A stretch of DNA of 64,000 nt from Carya illinoinensis (Eukaryota; Streptophyta; Magnoliopsida; Fagales; Juglandaceae). The stretch is from the NCBI RefSeq assembly GCF_018687715.1, contig NC_056755.1:39923501-39987500 (forward strand), read 5' to 3'. Each line of letters starts with the position of its first letter. Position 1 is the stretch's first letter. Shown one piece after another: positions 49,053 to 64,000 of this stretch. Below the pieces are notes generated by a model. It was not told the DNA's origin and searched no databases. It saw nothing but the letters and a program-made list of their open reading frames with translations. Both the position numbers and the translations under genes were made by a program.

Positions 49053-51811
49053 ATGGCTACCATAAGGTCTGCTGAACCTACAAATTTCAACGGCTAGAGC
49101 CAACCCGAGGCTGGCATCTTGGAGTTGGGTTACGTCGATTACTCCTGGCGTTCAGAGACCTCTCACGACTTCCTTCAGTCGCTAATTTTCACCTACCACA
49201 TACCTGACATTGTAGTTTTCGAGGCTCCCTCATATCGCGAGAGGGCCATTGGCATTGATGGTTCGACGTTGCGCATCACTCTCTTCCCCAGCATGTTCTC
49301 TTGTGGGTTGAGGCTGCCCTTCCCTCGTCCTGTTCATGAAGTCCTATCACTACCTTGGGCTTGCTCCTACCCCGCCAACTCTGTCCAAACACCTTGCAAA
49401 TTTTGATCTACTGCTGCATTCTATGGCAGCGTGCTTTATTGAAGTCTGATCCGGAGCATGCCGACTTGACCTACCGCGAGTTCATCCTAACCCATAATAT
49501 AAAGAGGGGTGCTAGGGACATATGTAGTTTTAGGATGATGAGCGCCCTTGTAGTGCTGGAACAACGATAGCACAATGTTCCCAATTGGACCGGCAGGTTC
49601 TTCTTTGTCTCTGGCCGTGAATGAGGGTTCCCAGTTGTACAAATCAAACCCACTGAATTCTCGATCAGAGCCTTGTGGGGTGTCGTTCCCAGCGATAATG
49701 CCATGTGTCCGACAGCTACACCCGATGAGTTGCGTTGCATTACCATTGTTAAGAAGTGGGCGAGACAGTGCCCCCTTCTTGTTCACTTAGAGGTTCTTGG
49801 AGAGGATAACCTTGTTGCTTATATTCCTCCCATTGGTCACACCATCCCTTCCAATAGCGGAATTTCCATTCGTCCTTCCACGGTGTTGCCGACAAAGTAT
49901 ACTTGAGCATTCCCCTCGAGGGCAAGGAGAAGAAAGCTCTCTCAGAGGCAAGTAGGGCTGGAAGTGAGTTTGCATCCGCGTTAGGCTAATTAGCGGGGGC
50001 AGTTGTCATCCGGCGACATGGGCCCTCAATATCTATTCGACTCCTCGCTTCTCCTGTGCCATTCATGGAGCCAACTTGATGGCTAGGGGAAAGGGAGTCT
50101 CTCAATCTTGGTACGTTTGCAGCCCCCTTCTTCTATCACTCTTATAATGGAGCCCATTGCGATTGTTGACTTAGGGGCACCTATTGTGCTTGCAGAACCA
50201 TAGGACACAACTCGGTGGGGCAACTTGGTTCAAATGCACTTCTGGGGAGTTCTTCTAGACGAGCCGCCTTGTCAGTCTCGTGTGGTGGAGCCACCTTCGG
50301 AAGTCAATGTTAAGATGTTTGTAACTGAGGACCTTGAGTCCAAGGATACCTTTAGGGGCTTTGCAGAGGAGTCCGACCCTACTGAAAGGGATATGTCAAT
50401 TTGAGGGTTTTTAGAGGGAAAAGCTTTTGTAAGTGGTGTCCCTGTTGCTACCGCTGCTGTTAGTCTCCCAACAAGCTCAATCATCGGTTCCGTCGAGGAG
50501 GCTCTTCGACCGATGGTTGAGTCTCTCGTGCCCACCCTACCGGGTGCTAGGGCAATTGCAGTTGTTGTTGTGAAGTCCAAAGAGTTCAGCCCGCATTCCC
50601 TGGGTGGCGGGGAGGATCTCTTGTCATCCCAGGTTGTCCCATCATCCATGATTGAGGAGGTTCCTTTCCCCTTGACCGGTGGGTTGGACAGGGGTTCCCT
50701 AGGCGACACAAGGGATGTAGGGGCTGACCAGCATTCGCCTTTCGCAGGTGACTTGGTTAAGGCTATTACCACGTCCCTTGGTCTTGAGGGCGGGACCGGG
50801 CGAGAGAAGGCCTTGGAGTGGGTATCTAGATCTTTGCGAGCTCTTCTTTATGAGGTTTTCTTCGCTTTACCCCATTCTCTTTTGCTTTGTTCCCCTTTTC
50901 TTGTTTTCTTGCTCTCACTTTCCTACTTTTTGCCATGGCAGGTTGCAGGGGGTTGATTGGTTGACTAAATACATCATGAGCGGCTAGGAGGCGGTAGAGA
51001 AGGAGAATCTGGAGCTTTGTTCTATGGTGATGACAACTCTCTACTATACGAGTGGAGAGAGGGAGGAAGCTACTTGGAGGTGAAGCTCATGATGGCCAAC
51101 GAATGGGTCGTGACGACTCAAGAGTCCTTGAGCAAACTCCAAGAATCGTAGAACTTGCTTCGAGTAAAGAATGGAAAACTGAGTGGCCTTCGAACTTTGA
51201 TGCCCAGTGGCTCAAATTGTTAGAGGGGGAGTGCTCATCTCTGTTGGCCACTTTAGAGGATCGGGGGGTTTTGCTATTGGTGGCTCAAGCAAGGGAGGAG
51301 GAAGTGCTAATCGAGTTAAGGATGGCCTAGATGAGGATCGCCTCTTAGGAAGTGGTTATCCCAAACCTTCGGAGCTACTATCCCAGGTGCAGGAGGTTGC
51401 TACCCCAACAATCAACTAGCTGGGGAAGGCTCTCTATGCTCGCGATGATGCTTGGGTGTACAGATACCTTGAAGGCCTCAAAAGGATATGGGACTCTGTC
51501 ATCTTGAATCCTCAAGAGAGTTCCGGGATGTTGAGGCGCATCTGAGGGATGTTAACCTCAAGAAGCTTTATCCCGATCCTGCTACTCTCAATCATGCCAA
51601 CAAGATTGGTTGGACAATGATCCCAGATGCCTCCTCTTCTGCAGATGATGCTCCCTTAGACCGTCTAGCTAAAGGAGTTGGAGGTGTTAACCTTGAAAGA
51701 GGCAATCTCGAGGGTGCTGAGGCCAACCTCACCAGGCATCATGCAGATTTGGACACACCCAAGGTTGGCTCTACTGATTCCGAGTCGAACCCTGATGCCT
51801 CGCTGAACTAA
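49053..51811 (+). pseudogene. Antisense extra ORF of the Tat-type element (Transposase_28-like), decayed
   Basis: Runs opposite to gag. It starts at ATG 49053 (MATIRSAEPTNFNG), has an in-frame TAG at 49095, then continues in frame (YVDYSWRSETSHDF). The segment LRLPFPRPVHEVLSLPWACS recalls the core of the plant 'putative gypsy type transposon' family (PF04195). Later pieces in shifted frames end with KKLYPDPATLNHANKIGW and stop at 51811. Multiple frameshifts and stops; not functional. Proteins of this kind, with a globular half and a coiled-coil half, are encoded antisense in Grande- and RIRE2-like elements; their role is unknown. Confidence 0.65.
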
Positions 51812-53339
51812 TATTGCTTTCCTTACTTGTACATGTTATGATGTAAATCTTTCCTTGTTAGCCTCTTCTCTATAAGAACCATGGTGTTTAACGCACTATT
51901 ATACTTGTATACATACTTTGCTTCTCACTGCATTGTTTTATGCTTGTCTTGTTTTGTTTTGCTTTGTGGTCATTTCCCTATAGTTCCCAATTTTTCTCTC
52001 CCTTGTCGCTTGACTTGTTGGGGGCTATCCCACTTAGCATATTTCATTGTGCAGTGTTCCCTTCTCGAAGAGGGGTCTTGTGCTTCATACTCCATACTTT
52101 GCACTCCTACCACGTGGCAACCTCGAGCTTCTCGTCAAAGTCGGTTTGGCAATTGATACATTGCACATGAACTCTTGCGGGTCCTGGACAGTTAGATATC
52201 AATGCTCACCCTTTATGCTTCCCTTGCATTAATGGTGGCAAATGGCGCTTGCAGCGCATACCGCAAGATTCATGTTGCACCAATTGCGAGATTCACGCTG
52301 GATTTGATGGAGCCGTTTGATAAGCACGTTTCCAAAATCTCGGGGAGTGAACCATGGCAAATTGCCGATTTAAGTCCCCCCTACCTTGTGGTTTGTCATC
52401 GTATCTCCCCTCCTGCCCTTCAAGCATTTAGGGCCTTTCTACTTTCTTTGTGGCGGGTTTCACTTAGTGAGTTCTGATGACAATGAGCCTTTTAGCTCTA
52501 GACAAGGCTTCTTGGATGAAGGCTCGCCACTAGCTCGCATGAAAGCTAATGCTTGGCGACTCTTTATGGCATTCTCGAAGGTCGTGTTGTTCTCTATCAC
52601 TTGGAGGTGCGTTGTAAAGATGGTGCGACCAGGGTTTCATGGTCGTGTTACTCTATGGTCTTTCCTATCTCATGACTCATCATGCAATCCATGTTCCATT
52701 ACAACATCTCGACCCATTCCCCTATTCGGGATGGACTAGGGCCTCTCACTTGGGCTTGGCTGGTGAGGGGGATTTCTCCATCCCCAGGTTGTTCTAGTTC
52801 AAACGTATCCTCTCCTGCCAAGGAGGGGGAAGGGGGATATCTAAGCTAGGTCTAGGGTCCCTGTTGAGCTTAACTCGAGCTTAATATATCATTGTCATCC
52901 TTGACAGGGGTGGTGATCACAAAAGAGAAGCCTCTGTTTGCCACTTCCACATGGAGATATCTATCTACAACTTATATGTGAACATCTCAGTCTATGTGGA
53001 AATGGTTTTGACTCAAGGCTGGCTTCCCTGACGATCGTCTGTGAGTCGAGGATCTCAATGTGCCCAGGATGCATGGGCCCTCTGGCCCTTATTTCCCGTA
53101 TACTTCTAGAATGGTGCCTCTAGGCAACCCCACCAATTCTGATTTTGCCGATTGATTATTTTCCTTCTTGAATACATATTTGTTTCTTTCTTCTTATAAG
53201 GTCCCTTGTGGGGACGTTGTAACCTTCATCTTTGTAAAGATTTCGACAATTGATGAAAAAAATATTCTTTATTTATATTATTATATTCTATCGCCCTTAT
53301 TTTCTTATTGTCCATTTGCATTCCACACAAGCTCGGCAC
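51812..53339. other. Internal region of the Tat-type element, non-coding or unrecognised
   Basis: Moderately GC-rich DNA between the antisense ORF and the tandem array. Open frames of 60-117 codons here have no recognisable domain. Confidence 0.5.
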
Positions 53340-54180
53340 CATTGGTGTTGGGAACTTGACTCTCTTTCTCCTTATAGGTGAGTGACTTGCTGCATCACGA
53401 GGGCAGGTGAGAGTGTTTTGAATCACCCTACCATGCCAAAAGGGGGGCTAGCGGCACGTGAGGCCGAGCCAGCCCGAATACTCCTAAGAAGGTCGAACAA
53501 CACTTAGGTTGAAACTTGCCTCATTAACCCTCACACATGGCAAGAGAGGCCAAGTGGCATGTGAAGCCGGGCTCACCCAAATACTCCTATGGAGGTCGAG
53601 TAGCACTTAGGTTGAAACACATCTTGTTGACCCTCATGCTTAGTGAGAGGGGCCGAGCGGCACGTGAAGTCGTGCTCACCTAGAAACTCTTGCCGAGTCA
53701 AGCAGCACTTAGGCTGAAGCTCGCGTTGTTAACCCTCCCACTTGGCAAGAGGGGGCCAAGTGGCATGTGAAACCAGGCTATTCTAGAAACACCTATGGAG
53801 GTCGAGCAACACTTAGGCTAAACTTGTCTCGTTGACCCTCGCGCTTAGCTAGAGGCGACATGTAAAGCCAGGCTCGCCCGAATACTTTTGTAGAGGTTGA
53901 GCAACACTTAGGTTGAACTCGCCTCATTAACCCTTGTGCTTGGTGACAGAGGCTGAGCAGCGTGTGAAGCCGGGCTCACTCAAATATTCCTGTGGAGGTC
54001 GAGCAATACTTAGGATGAACTCACATCGTTGACCCTCGAGCTTGGTGAGAGGCGCTGAGCAGCATGTGAAATTGGGCTTGTCCAGAAACTCCTGCAGAGG
54101 TCAAGCAGCACTTGGGCTGAACTCGCCTCGTTGACCCTCGCACTTGGCGAGAGGGGTTGAGCAGCATGTGAGTGGGCTGC
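53340..54180. repeat. Tandem array, ~105-120-bp units, in the Tat-type element
   Basis: About seven units. The landmark GAGGTCGAGCAACACTTAGG recurs (with changes) at about 53490, 53608, 53696, 53797, 53886, 53995 and 54098. It is followed each time by GAACTCGCCTCGTTGACCCT-like, CTTGGCGAGAGG-like and GTGAAGCCGGGCTC-like blocks. Copies differ by roughly 10-25%. Confidence 0.85.
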
Positions 54181-54548
54181 AGGAGTCAAACCACAGTATG
54201 GACAATTATTGACGTTCACTAACCTGAGTTGTCTAGTCGGTGCGTGGTGAAGCTCTGAGTCACTATTCATTGGAGGAGACACTCTCTTTAAAGTTTTGTT
54301 GGGTATTCTTGGGACTATCCTGCACTCTACTGAGGGAGGGATAGAGGCGCCTCAATCCATGCACTCCCCATTAGCTACCCTAGTGGAGATAATTAGTTGA
54401 TAGCCTTAGAGCCTGATTATTTTTCATCGCGGTGAGACAGGGTAAGTTGTTCGAGTAGCCTCAGGGCTAGACTCACTCGTCAGAGTAGGCTGGGGCCAGG
54501 TTTGCCTATCATCCCGCACATTGAGGTAGTCTGTTCGGGCAGTGTGTG

Positions 54549-58480
<3,932 letters not shown>

Positions 58481-58483
58481 GTG

Positions 58484-59360
58484 AATAGACCTGCTCCTGT
58501 CCATTGGCACCACAGGAAAGGTAGGTGAGGGCCAAGCTGGTGCCGCGCCCACCCTTTGTTATGGTAGAGATCAGGGTAAGCATTCAGGTGGCCTTATGGC
58601 CTAGCCCACTCTCCTCCGTAGGAGGGTTGAGATAGCCTTTGGCTCATCCCGCCCTATATTTCCCCGTAGGGAGGTAATGATAGGGCAGTTTTTTAATATA
58701 CACAATGCTGCCTTGTCAATGCCCATGGGGAAGGTAAGTTGCCGGGCAGTTAAGGATTGACCCACACTTCACTGCAAGAAGGATTAAGCAGCCTTCAGCA
58801 TTACACCCATCCCTTTGGTACCCAACGGGAAGTAATGTCTAACAGCTGAGCAGCCAGTTCACACTTCGGCCGTGATGGAACAGGATAATTCAATTGGGCG
58901 GTTGAGAAGTCACTCTCACTCTCCTCCATGAGGGAGGCTAAGTACAAGGAGGCTGGACCCGCCTGTTGACCCTCACGTGGAGGTAGTATGTTCGGGCAGT
59001 GTTCGACTAGACCTGCTCCCTTCCATTGGTGTCACAAGGAAGATAAGTGAGGGTTAGGCTGGCGCTGTACCCACTATTTGTCATGGTGGGACGAGATAAT
59101 TCTTTCTAGCAGCCTCAGGGCTGGACCCACTCTCCTCTACAGGGAAGGTCAAGCTAGCACAGGCCTAGTCCCGCCTATTGATCCTCATGTGGAGGTATTC
59201 TCTTCAGGCAATTTGTGACTATACCCGCTCTCGTCTGTCGACACTCATGAGGAAGGTAAATGTCGGGTAGCTCAAGGCTAGTGGACACTCTGCCACGAGA
59301 GGGATAAAGTAGCCATCGGTATTACACACATCCCTTTATTATCCCACGAGAAGGTGATTA
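58484..59360. repeat. Degenerate tandem repeat, higher-order period ~515 bp, in the Tat-type element
   Basis: GACCTGCTCC..TCCATTGG occurs at about 58488 and 59009, and ACACCCATCCCTTTGGT/ACACACATCCCTTTATT at about 58804 and 59324. Within this, GAGGTAGT/TTCGGGCAGTG blocks recur at 54530, 58983 and (degenerate) 59192, so smaller units are present. The array spans the CACTA insertion. Confidence 0.65.
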
Positions 59361-59954
59361 GTTGGTGAGGATTTATCGTTGAAGGAGACGTTCATAGGAA
59401 AAGATTATTGTTGATGGAGATTTTGATCTTGCTCATTGAATTTCTGAAAAAACTAACATCTTTCATTAATAGAGTTCATACATCAGAAAATGAAATTTAC
59501 AAAATTGTAGGAGGGACCAGTTTGCTCCTTGCTTTTCCTATATACTCCCTCCTCCCCTCCTCCAGTCATGGTAGCTTGAGCTTCTAACAAAAGCCAGCCA
59601 CAGCTTCAAGTGAGGTGCATATTCGCGTTGTTTGGCACCCTGTTGGGCTTCAACTTCAACTCTTACATGTAGCATTCACGCGCCAAAACTTATTCTCCTC
59701 TGATCTCTCCCACCCCTTGAGTAGTTGGAAATTTTATGTTTAGATGGTAGGTGGAGGTGATTTCCTTGAGCTTGTCGAGGGTCAGCTGTTCAATGATAGG
59801 GTTGTAAGAGGAGGGGGCCTTCATTACCAGAAAATTCGACCATGATAATGGTTGTATAGGGAGCGCTACTCGCCAAGATGAACAGGGTTATTATCCCAGC
59901 AAACTGGATCGTCTCCCCAGAGAAGCCTTTGAGTGGCATTGAAACCTGTTGGAG

Positions 59955-60185
59955 TCAGGAGGTTTCAACTCCCATGAAGGTAAACACTTCCCATAATAGG
60001 ATGTCTGCCAAGCTACTATTGTCAATGAGGATCATTCTTGTGGTGAAGTTGGCAATTTGCATGGTCACTACCAGAGCGTCATTATGTGGGTAGAAGACTC
60101 CTTCCTCATCATCTTCCCCGAAGGAGATCGTGGGAGCAGGGTCACTTACCCTATATTTGGTGGGGCAGTATGCCGTCAAGTACAC
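59955..60185 (-). pseudogene. Gypsy aspartic protease remnant
   Basis: The minus-strand segment contains FYPHNDALVVTMQIANF followed by RMILIDNSSLADILLWEVF. Plant gypsy proteases typically read HDDALVV...VDNGSSADIL, so the active-site Asp is kept but the following Gly is Ser. It is isolated by stops on both sides and is probably inactive. Confidence 0.7.
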
Positions 60186-60858
60186 CTCTCGATAACGGGC
60201 CTCCCTGCGTGTGCCTTCCTCCCAAAGGAGGTTGCTCTTTTACTGGCAAAGCCTCCTGCTATAGTTCTGATTTTCCCCATTAGGGGTATTTCACCGTGCG
60301 GCTACTGGGGGTGACCATGTGGATGTTCTCACTCGGCTTCTCTTCTCAATGGGCTTTCCATTATCCTTTGCCTGTAACCCCTATCGGGGCGTCTTTCCCG
60401 AGATCGTGTCCTCCATACCTACTCTTCTCATCGAAAAGAAGGGTACCTCGATGCTGTTCGATCTACCTTATTCATCCTCCATAGCGTTGAACGACATTCG
60501 CTCGTGTTGTGGGTGGTTGACTAGTGCTAGGTGCAATATCAAAGTGTCGGCTGGTCGTCCTCCTAAGTGGGCTGGCACTCATCTCTCTAGATGGCAAATG
60601 TCGAGCGATCCTACCGGTACACCACATTCCTCAATGAGGGCTCCTCCTTCCTCCCCTCAGAGGACTTCCTCTCTGCTTTCTCGTGAGTGAGGCATTTAGC
60701 CGAGGCCTTTCCCTGTCTGTCTACGCACTCCAATTCCTTTCTCCTTAGCTTGGCCAAAGCACGGAGTGTTTCTCGACGTTTATGAAGTTGTTGGATTGGT
60801 CCATGAACTCCAATAAAGTTGCAAAGGTTCTATTGGCCAGTTTTGCCATAAATGCCTA

Positions 60859-61620
60859 CTAGGGCCATACTTCTCCCAGGAGGGCCGCCAGGGTGATCTT
60901 CTCAACCTCATCCTCTGCCATAATGCGCTCTTTGTTGAGCCTGGCCAAGTATGCTTTCAAACTCTTGTCCTCTCTCTGCTTGATGGTGAGAAGGAATGTC
61001 GCGAGGATTCTTTTTCTTCTGCTGGCCATGAAGTGTGTGAGGAATAGGCGGGCCAGCTCCCTGAAATTTTCTATGGAGCTAGGCGCCAGGAAACCAACCA
61101 TACCCTTGCCAGTCCTCTTAAGGTTAATAGGAAGGTTCTGTAAGCCACCTCCCCGAGGAAACCATGCAAGGTCATATGCGCCTTGAAAGTTTCAAAATGC
61201 TCTACTGGGTCATAGGTCCTATTGTACATCTCCATGAAGGGGACTCGTTACTTTGGTTGTAGCGGTACTGCCATCACTCTCGCAGTGTATGGCAAGCCTA
61301 TGCTAACAATGAGTTGCCCATCTTCTTCGCCATCTCTTCATACTTTCCTTTGAGGTTGCGCAGTTCGTCCTACATGTTCTTTCTTTTTTCATGCTTGTTG
61401 TCGCCTCCCTCTGCATGTCTAGACCCATGGTGTTCATTGGGCTGGGTTCTTCATCATGCACCTACTCTTGGACGTTATCCTTAAGGGTCTTGTTTTCCTA
61501 ACAAAGGACACTCACCTCATTTGTTAGCTTCTCTATGAATTGCCCCATTGCTGCTATTCCAGCTTCCATGTTTGTCAACGTTGCTTCTTCTTGATTCCAA
61601 ATTATTTGAAAATGGGTTCT
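60859..61620 (-). pseudogene. Gypsy gag (Retrotrans_gag) remnant
   Basis: The capsid-like domain is at 61101-60859: SSIENFRELARLFLTHFMAS, RRKRILATFLLTIKQ, KSLKAYLARLNKE. This is the usual FxxLxxxFxxxFxxxRR...LxxIxQxxxESLRxYxxRFN pattern. Frame-shifted upstream sequence (about 61210-61100) encodes HFETFKAHMTLHG-like residues, and the N-terminal part begins near 61580 (MEAGIAAMGQFIEKLTNEV) with stops. It is non-functional. Confidence 0.78.
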
Positions 61621-61658
61621 CGAAGGCATATGAAGGACACATTAATTTTTTCTCGAAT

Positions 61659-61674
61659 CCCACAGACAGCACCA
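61659..61674 (-). other. Primer-binding site of the Tat-type element
   Basis: On the minus strand TGGTGCTGTCTGTGGG lies four bases after the 5' LTR end (TGTCA). It resembles the TGGCGCCGTCTGTGGG site of plant gypsy elements with two changes. The tRNA assignment is uncertain. Confidence 0.6.
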
Positions 61675-61678
61675 CTAT

Positions 61679-61956
61679 TGACATTTTGTTTTGTAAGGCT
61701 GAGCTCTCAGAAGTCTGGGTCTTAGGTCACGAAGGCCTGCTAACACAAAAAAAAATGATCGGTAGGAGGTGGCTCTTAGGTAGCCGAGGGAACTTTCGAT
61801 GCCTAAGTCAGTGATGTACTCGAAGATTATATGGGAAAATAGAAAATTCAAAAGGCATAACGAGTGAGCTGAAGGTCCCCCATTCGATACTGAGGGGTTC
61901 CCTTTTATATATTGTCTCAAGGGTTAAGCAGTCATGCCTTGCGGCTGAGGGGAGTG
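61679..61956 (-). repeat. Truncated 5' LTR of the Tat-type element
   Basis: About 278 bp matching the left half of the 3' LTR (AGAAGTCTGG, CTGCTAACACAAAAA, CATTCGATACTGAGGGGTTC, AAGCAGTCATGCC). Homology ends abruptly near 61957, where an AATAATAAT-rich sequence begins; the outer part of the LTR, including its start and the TSD, is lost. Confidence 0.75.
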
Positions 61957-62514
61957 AATAATAATAAATAAATGAATAATAATAATAATATTATTATTTT
62001 ATTATTATTTATTATATAATAATAATATTATTTTATTATTATATAATAAATAAATGAATAATCTAATGTAAAAATTTGATGTAAATGAACTAATTAAAGT
62101 CAAATTTATTTTATATTATTTTATTATTATATAAAAAAATAATTATTTTAATGTGAATACTTATATGAATAGAATAATCAAAAATTAAATTTATCTAATA
62201 TTTATTAAAAACTATTATTTAACTTTGACTAATTCCTTGTGGATGCTGGCGGATAAATAGATGGCCGACAACAAAAAATTCAAAATCTAAGAGGCCTTTT
62301 AGATGTTGACCAAAGTCTTCATTTGACGGCCGAATGTGCCATCTTACCTCTTACCGAAGTTTAAAGTATTGAATGATTTTATTTAAATATTTTACATTAT
62401 ACATCATTTAAAAATTAAATTTTTTAAATAAAATTATATCATAAAAATTATGTGTAATATAATTTTTTTTTAATAACATTCAATAAAATATTTAAAAGCT
62501 AATTAGACCGAGAA
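61957..62514. other. Intergenic AT-rich DNA
   Basis: Begins with an (AAT)n/(ATT)n-like stretch (61967-62060). No genes or clear terminal repeats. Confidence 0.5.
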
Positions 62515-62700
62515 ATACTTCTAACCTATCTCATCTCATCATTATAATTTTTTTAAATATTTACATAAAATATAATAAATAATTCAACTTTTTAAATTTT
62601 AAAATAATAATAATATTAAAAATTAATATTCTAATAATATTTTATTTAATTTTTAATTTTTATTTAAAACTATCTTATTTTATCTCGTTATTAAACCTTC
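62515..62700. mobile_element. MITE, family A copy 5
   Basis: Starts CTAACCTATCTCATCTCATC and ends TTTATCTCGTTATTAAACC. The interior TTACATAAAATATAATAAAT and AATAATAATAATATTAAAAA match the copies at 17696 and 19067. The ends are worn. Confidence 0.65.
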
Positions 62701-64000
62701 CTCAATTGAAGTAATTAAAATTGAAAAGGCATTGAATGCGACCGGACTCGAGCAATGCCCAGCATCCTGTTCTGGTCCAAGAAAAGCATTTAACACAATA
62801 AGATAAAAATACAGAACATTCAACATTCCGGCCAAGAGCCAAACAAGACACCTGTAAAGATGGGAGAGGTTCCAAATAAGGGTGACAAACTATATATCAA
62901 AGTTCCGAGTTGCATATGAATGAAATTCTTACCTTACACGAAACAAGTGAATTTGAATTTAGTATAATGAAAATAAATTTTATATTTAAATTTGATAATT
63001 GTTTGGTTTTATATATATTTTTGTTGTTGGAATATATTATTAATATTAATATTAGTATTTGACTACTTAATATCTCAAACTATTAATTTTTTTTTTATTA
63101 ATATGTAATTTTAATTTACAAAAATAGATGGAAACAAGAATCTAGAATAGAAAACAAAAATAAATATAAGAAAACCTTCCATTGAGCGCGAAAACAACGT
63201 GGCTATAAATAAATAAGAGTGGCTCTCATACTAATTGTTAGAAAAAAATTTATTCAAATTATCTCATTTCATTTACATCATGTGCAAGTGAAAGGGTTGA
63301 AAAATTACCTCCATGACTTGAAGAATCATCTCCAATATTGTGTACTTAAGGAAGCTGTTGGCAATGATGATTTTGACTAGAGAGGAAACACTTCTCTCCG
63401 ATCCTAGCAAGCAAGGTAATAGAAGCCAATAGCCTGACTCTATTATATTTTGGGTAAGAGAATGGGCTTCCTCGTGGTCAATATTTTTGACTCATCCCAT
63501 TATAATGAACCAAAGACTAATATAAGATCTATGATAGTCTACAATAAATATATATAAATTATACAATATAATATTTATGACTAAACACAACACAAATGCG
63601 ACTCCCGAACATAATTGAGACCCCTAATCCCAATTAGGTGATAGAACATAAGTACACTTCTTCAATTTGACGAGAATCCAATAGATCACAAAGCGCCCAG
63701 CAATCCTGAGTAAGAGGCAAACCAAACAAGGAAGTATAATCAATATGTCATGTTGAGGATTCTACATACCCGAAGGTTGGCAGTCAATAAAGATGAGAGG
63801 TCTCATGGGTGTTTAGTTTAGATCTCGAAGAAGAGAATTTGCAACTACGTACATGGAGAGGGCTCGATATTCTCTTGAAGCCTATTGGGCTAACCAGTGA
63901 ACCTGGGTCATCAATTGGGCTTCTAGCTCACGACCCCCTAAAAGCTCAGCCCACCTCCAAGGTCCAATCTATCCCTATCATCAAAATGGTAACTGCCTGA
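62701..64000. other. Right flank, nothing recognised
   Basis: Mixed to AT-rich DNA. An open frame from 63809 runs off the right edge (63 codons in view); it has ordinary composition but no recognisable motif, and could be a gene start or transposon sequence. Confidence 0.4.

Noticed and set aside
49053..51811. Host gene candidate on the plus strand
   Set aside because: Broken by stops and shifts, lies between LTRs, and resembles the Tat extra ORF.
60319..60690. 123-codon plus-strand open frame in the Tat-type element
   Set aside because: Lies antisense between gag and protease remnants; no recognisable domain and probably a shadow.

Overview
The window is plant nuclear DNA. It holds spliced genes with GT-AG introns, AT-rich intergenic DNA, dense transposons and MITEs, and many (TA)n, (TC)n and (GA)n microsatellites. 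A repeated MITE with TTTGGATA and GAGATGAGATGAG ends recalls what I know from Juglandaceae (walnut, hickory) and other Fagales. That placement is an inference; woody eudicot is safer.

Four host genes are supported. (1) 263-3490, minus: PRMT10-type protein arginine methyltransferase, six exons; the 3' end lies left of the window. (2) 15799-17160, plus: intronless receptor-like kinase of the At5g20050 type with two N-terminal membrane segments and no ectodomain. (3) 22511-25795, plus: nine-exon acyl-protein thioesterase/carboxylesterase, complete at 257 aa with an intact Ser-Asp-His triad. (4) 29232-34106, minus: four-exon deSI-like PPPDE cysteine peptidase, complete at 216 aa with catalytic His46 and Cys120. 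A broken coding fragment of an unrecognised, possibly plastid-targeted protein lies at 4993-5269.

The rest is mostly mobile DNA. From 5.6 to 9.05 kb a tandem array of ~112-bp units is split by a 2.35-kb solo LTR. Two 5'-truncated LINEs lie at 12.4-13.8 kb and 25.9-28.4 kb, the second starting about 140 bp past the thioesterase stop codon. Several MITE families recur across the window, some inside introns.

The clearest structure is a nested stack at 34.7-46.85 kb. An outer hAT element (34712-46847, TSD CTCATTAT) landed at the end of a MITE. An inner hAT element (35670-44116, TSD GTTTCAAA) landed inside the outer transposase gene. A solo LTR (41958-44036, TSD TCGGA) landed in the inner element. 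All three target-site duplications are perfect.

From 48.08 to 61.96 kb lies a decayed minus-strand Ty3/gypsy element of the Tat/Ogre kind. It keeps a 3' LTR, a truncated 5' LTR, a primer-binding site, gag and a decayed protease. It also has tandem arrays and an antisense extra ORF, but I see no reverse transcriptase or integrase. A complete 3932-bp CACTA element (54549-58480, TSD GTG) sits in one of its arrays. The last 2 kb is AT-rich DNA with one MITE and nothing else recognised.

The host genes do not form a pathway. The window reads as ordinary euchromatic plant DNA with genes separated and invaded by transposons. I saw no tRNA, rRNA, CRISPR or clearly new biochemical system. The most useful observations are the transposon nesting and the sequence organisation shared by the two hAT elements.
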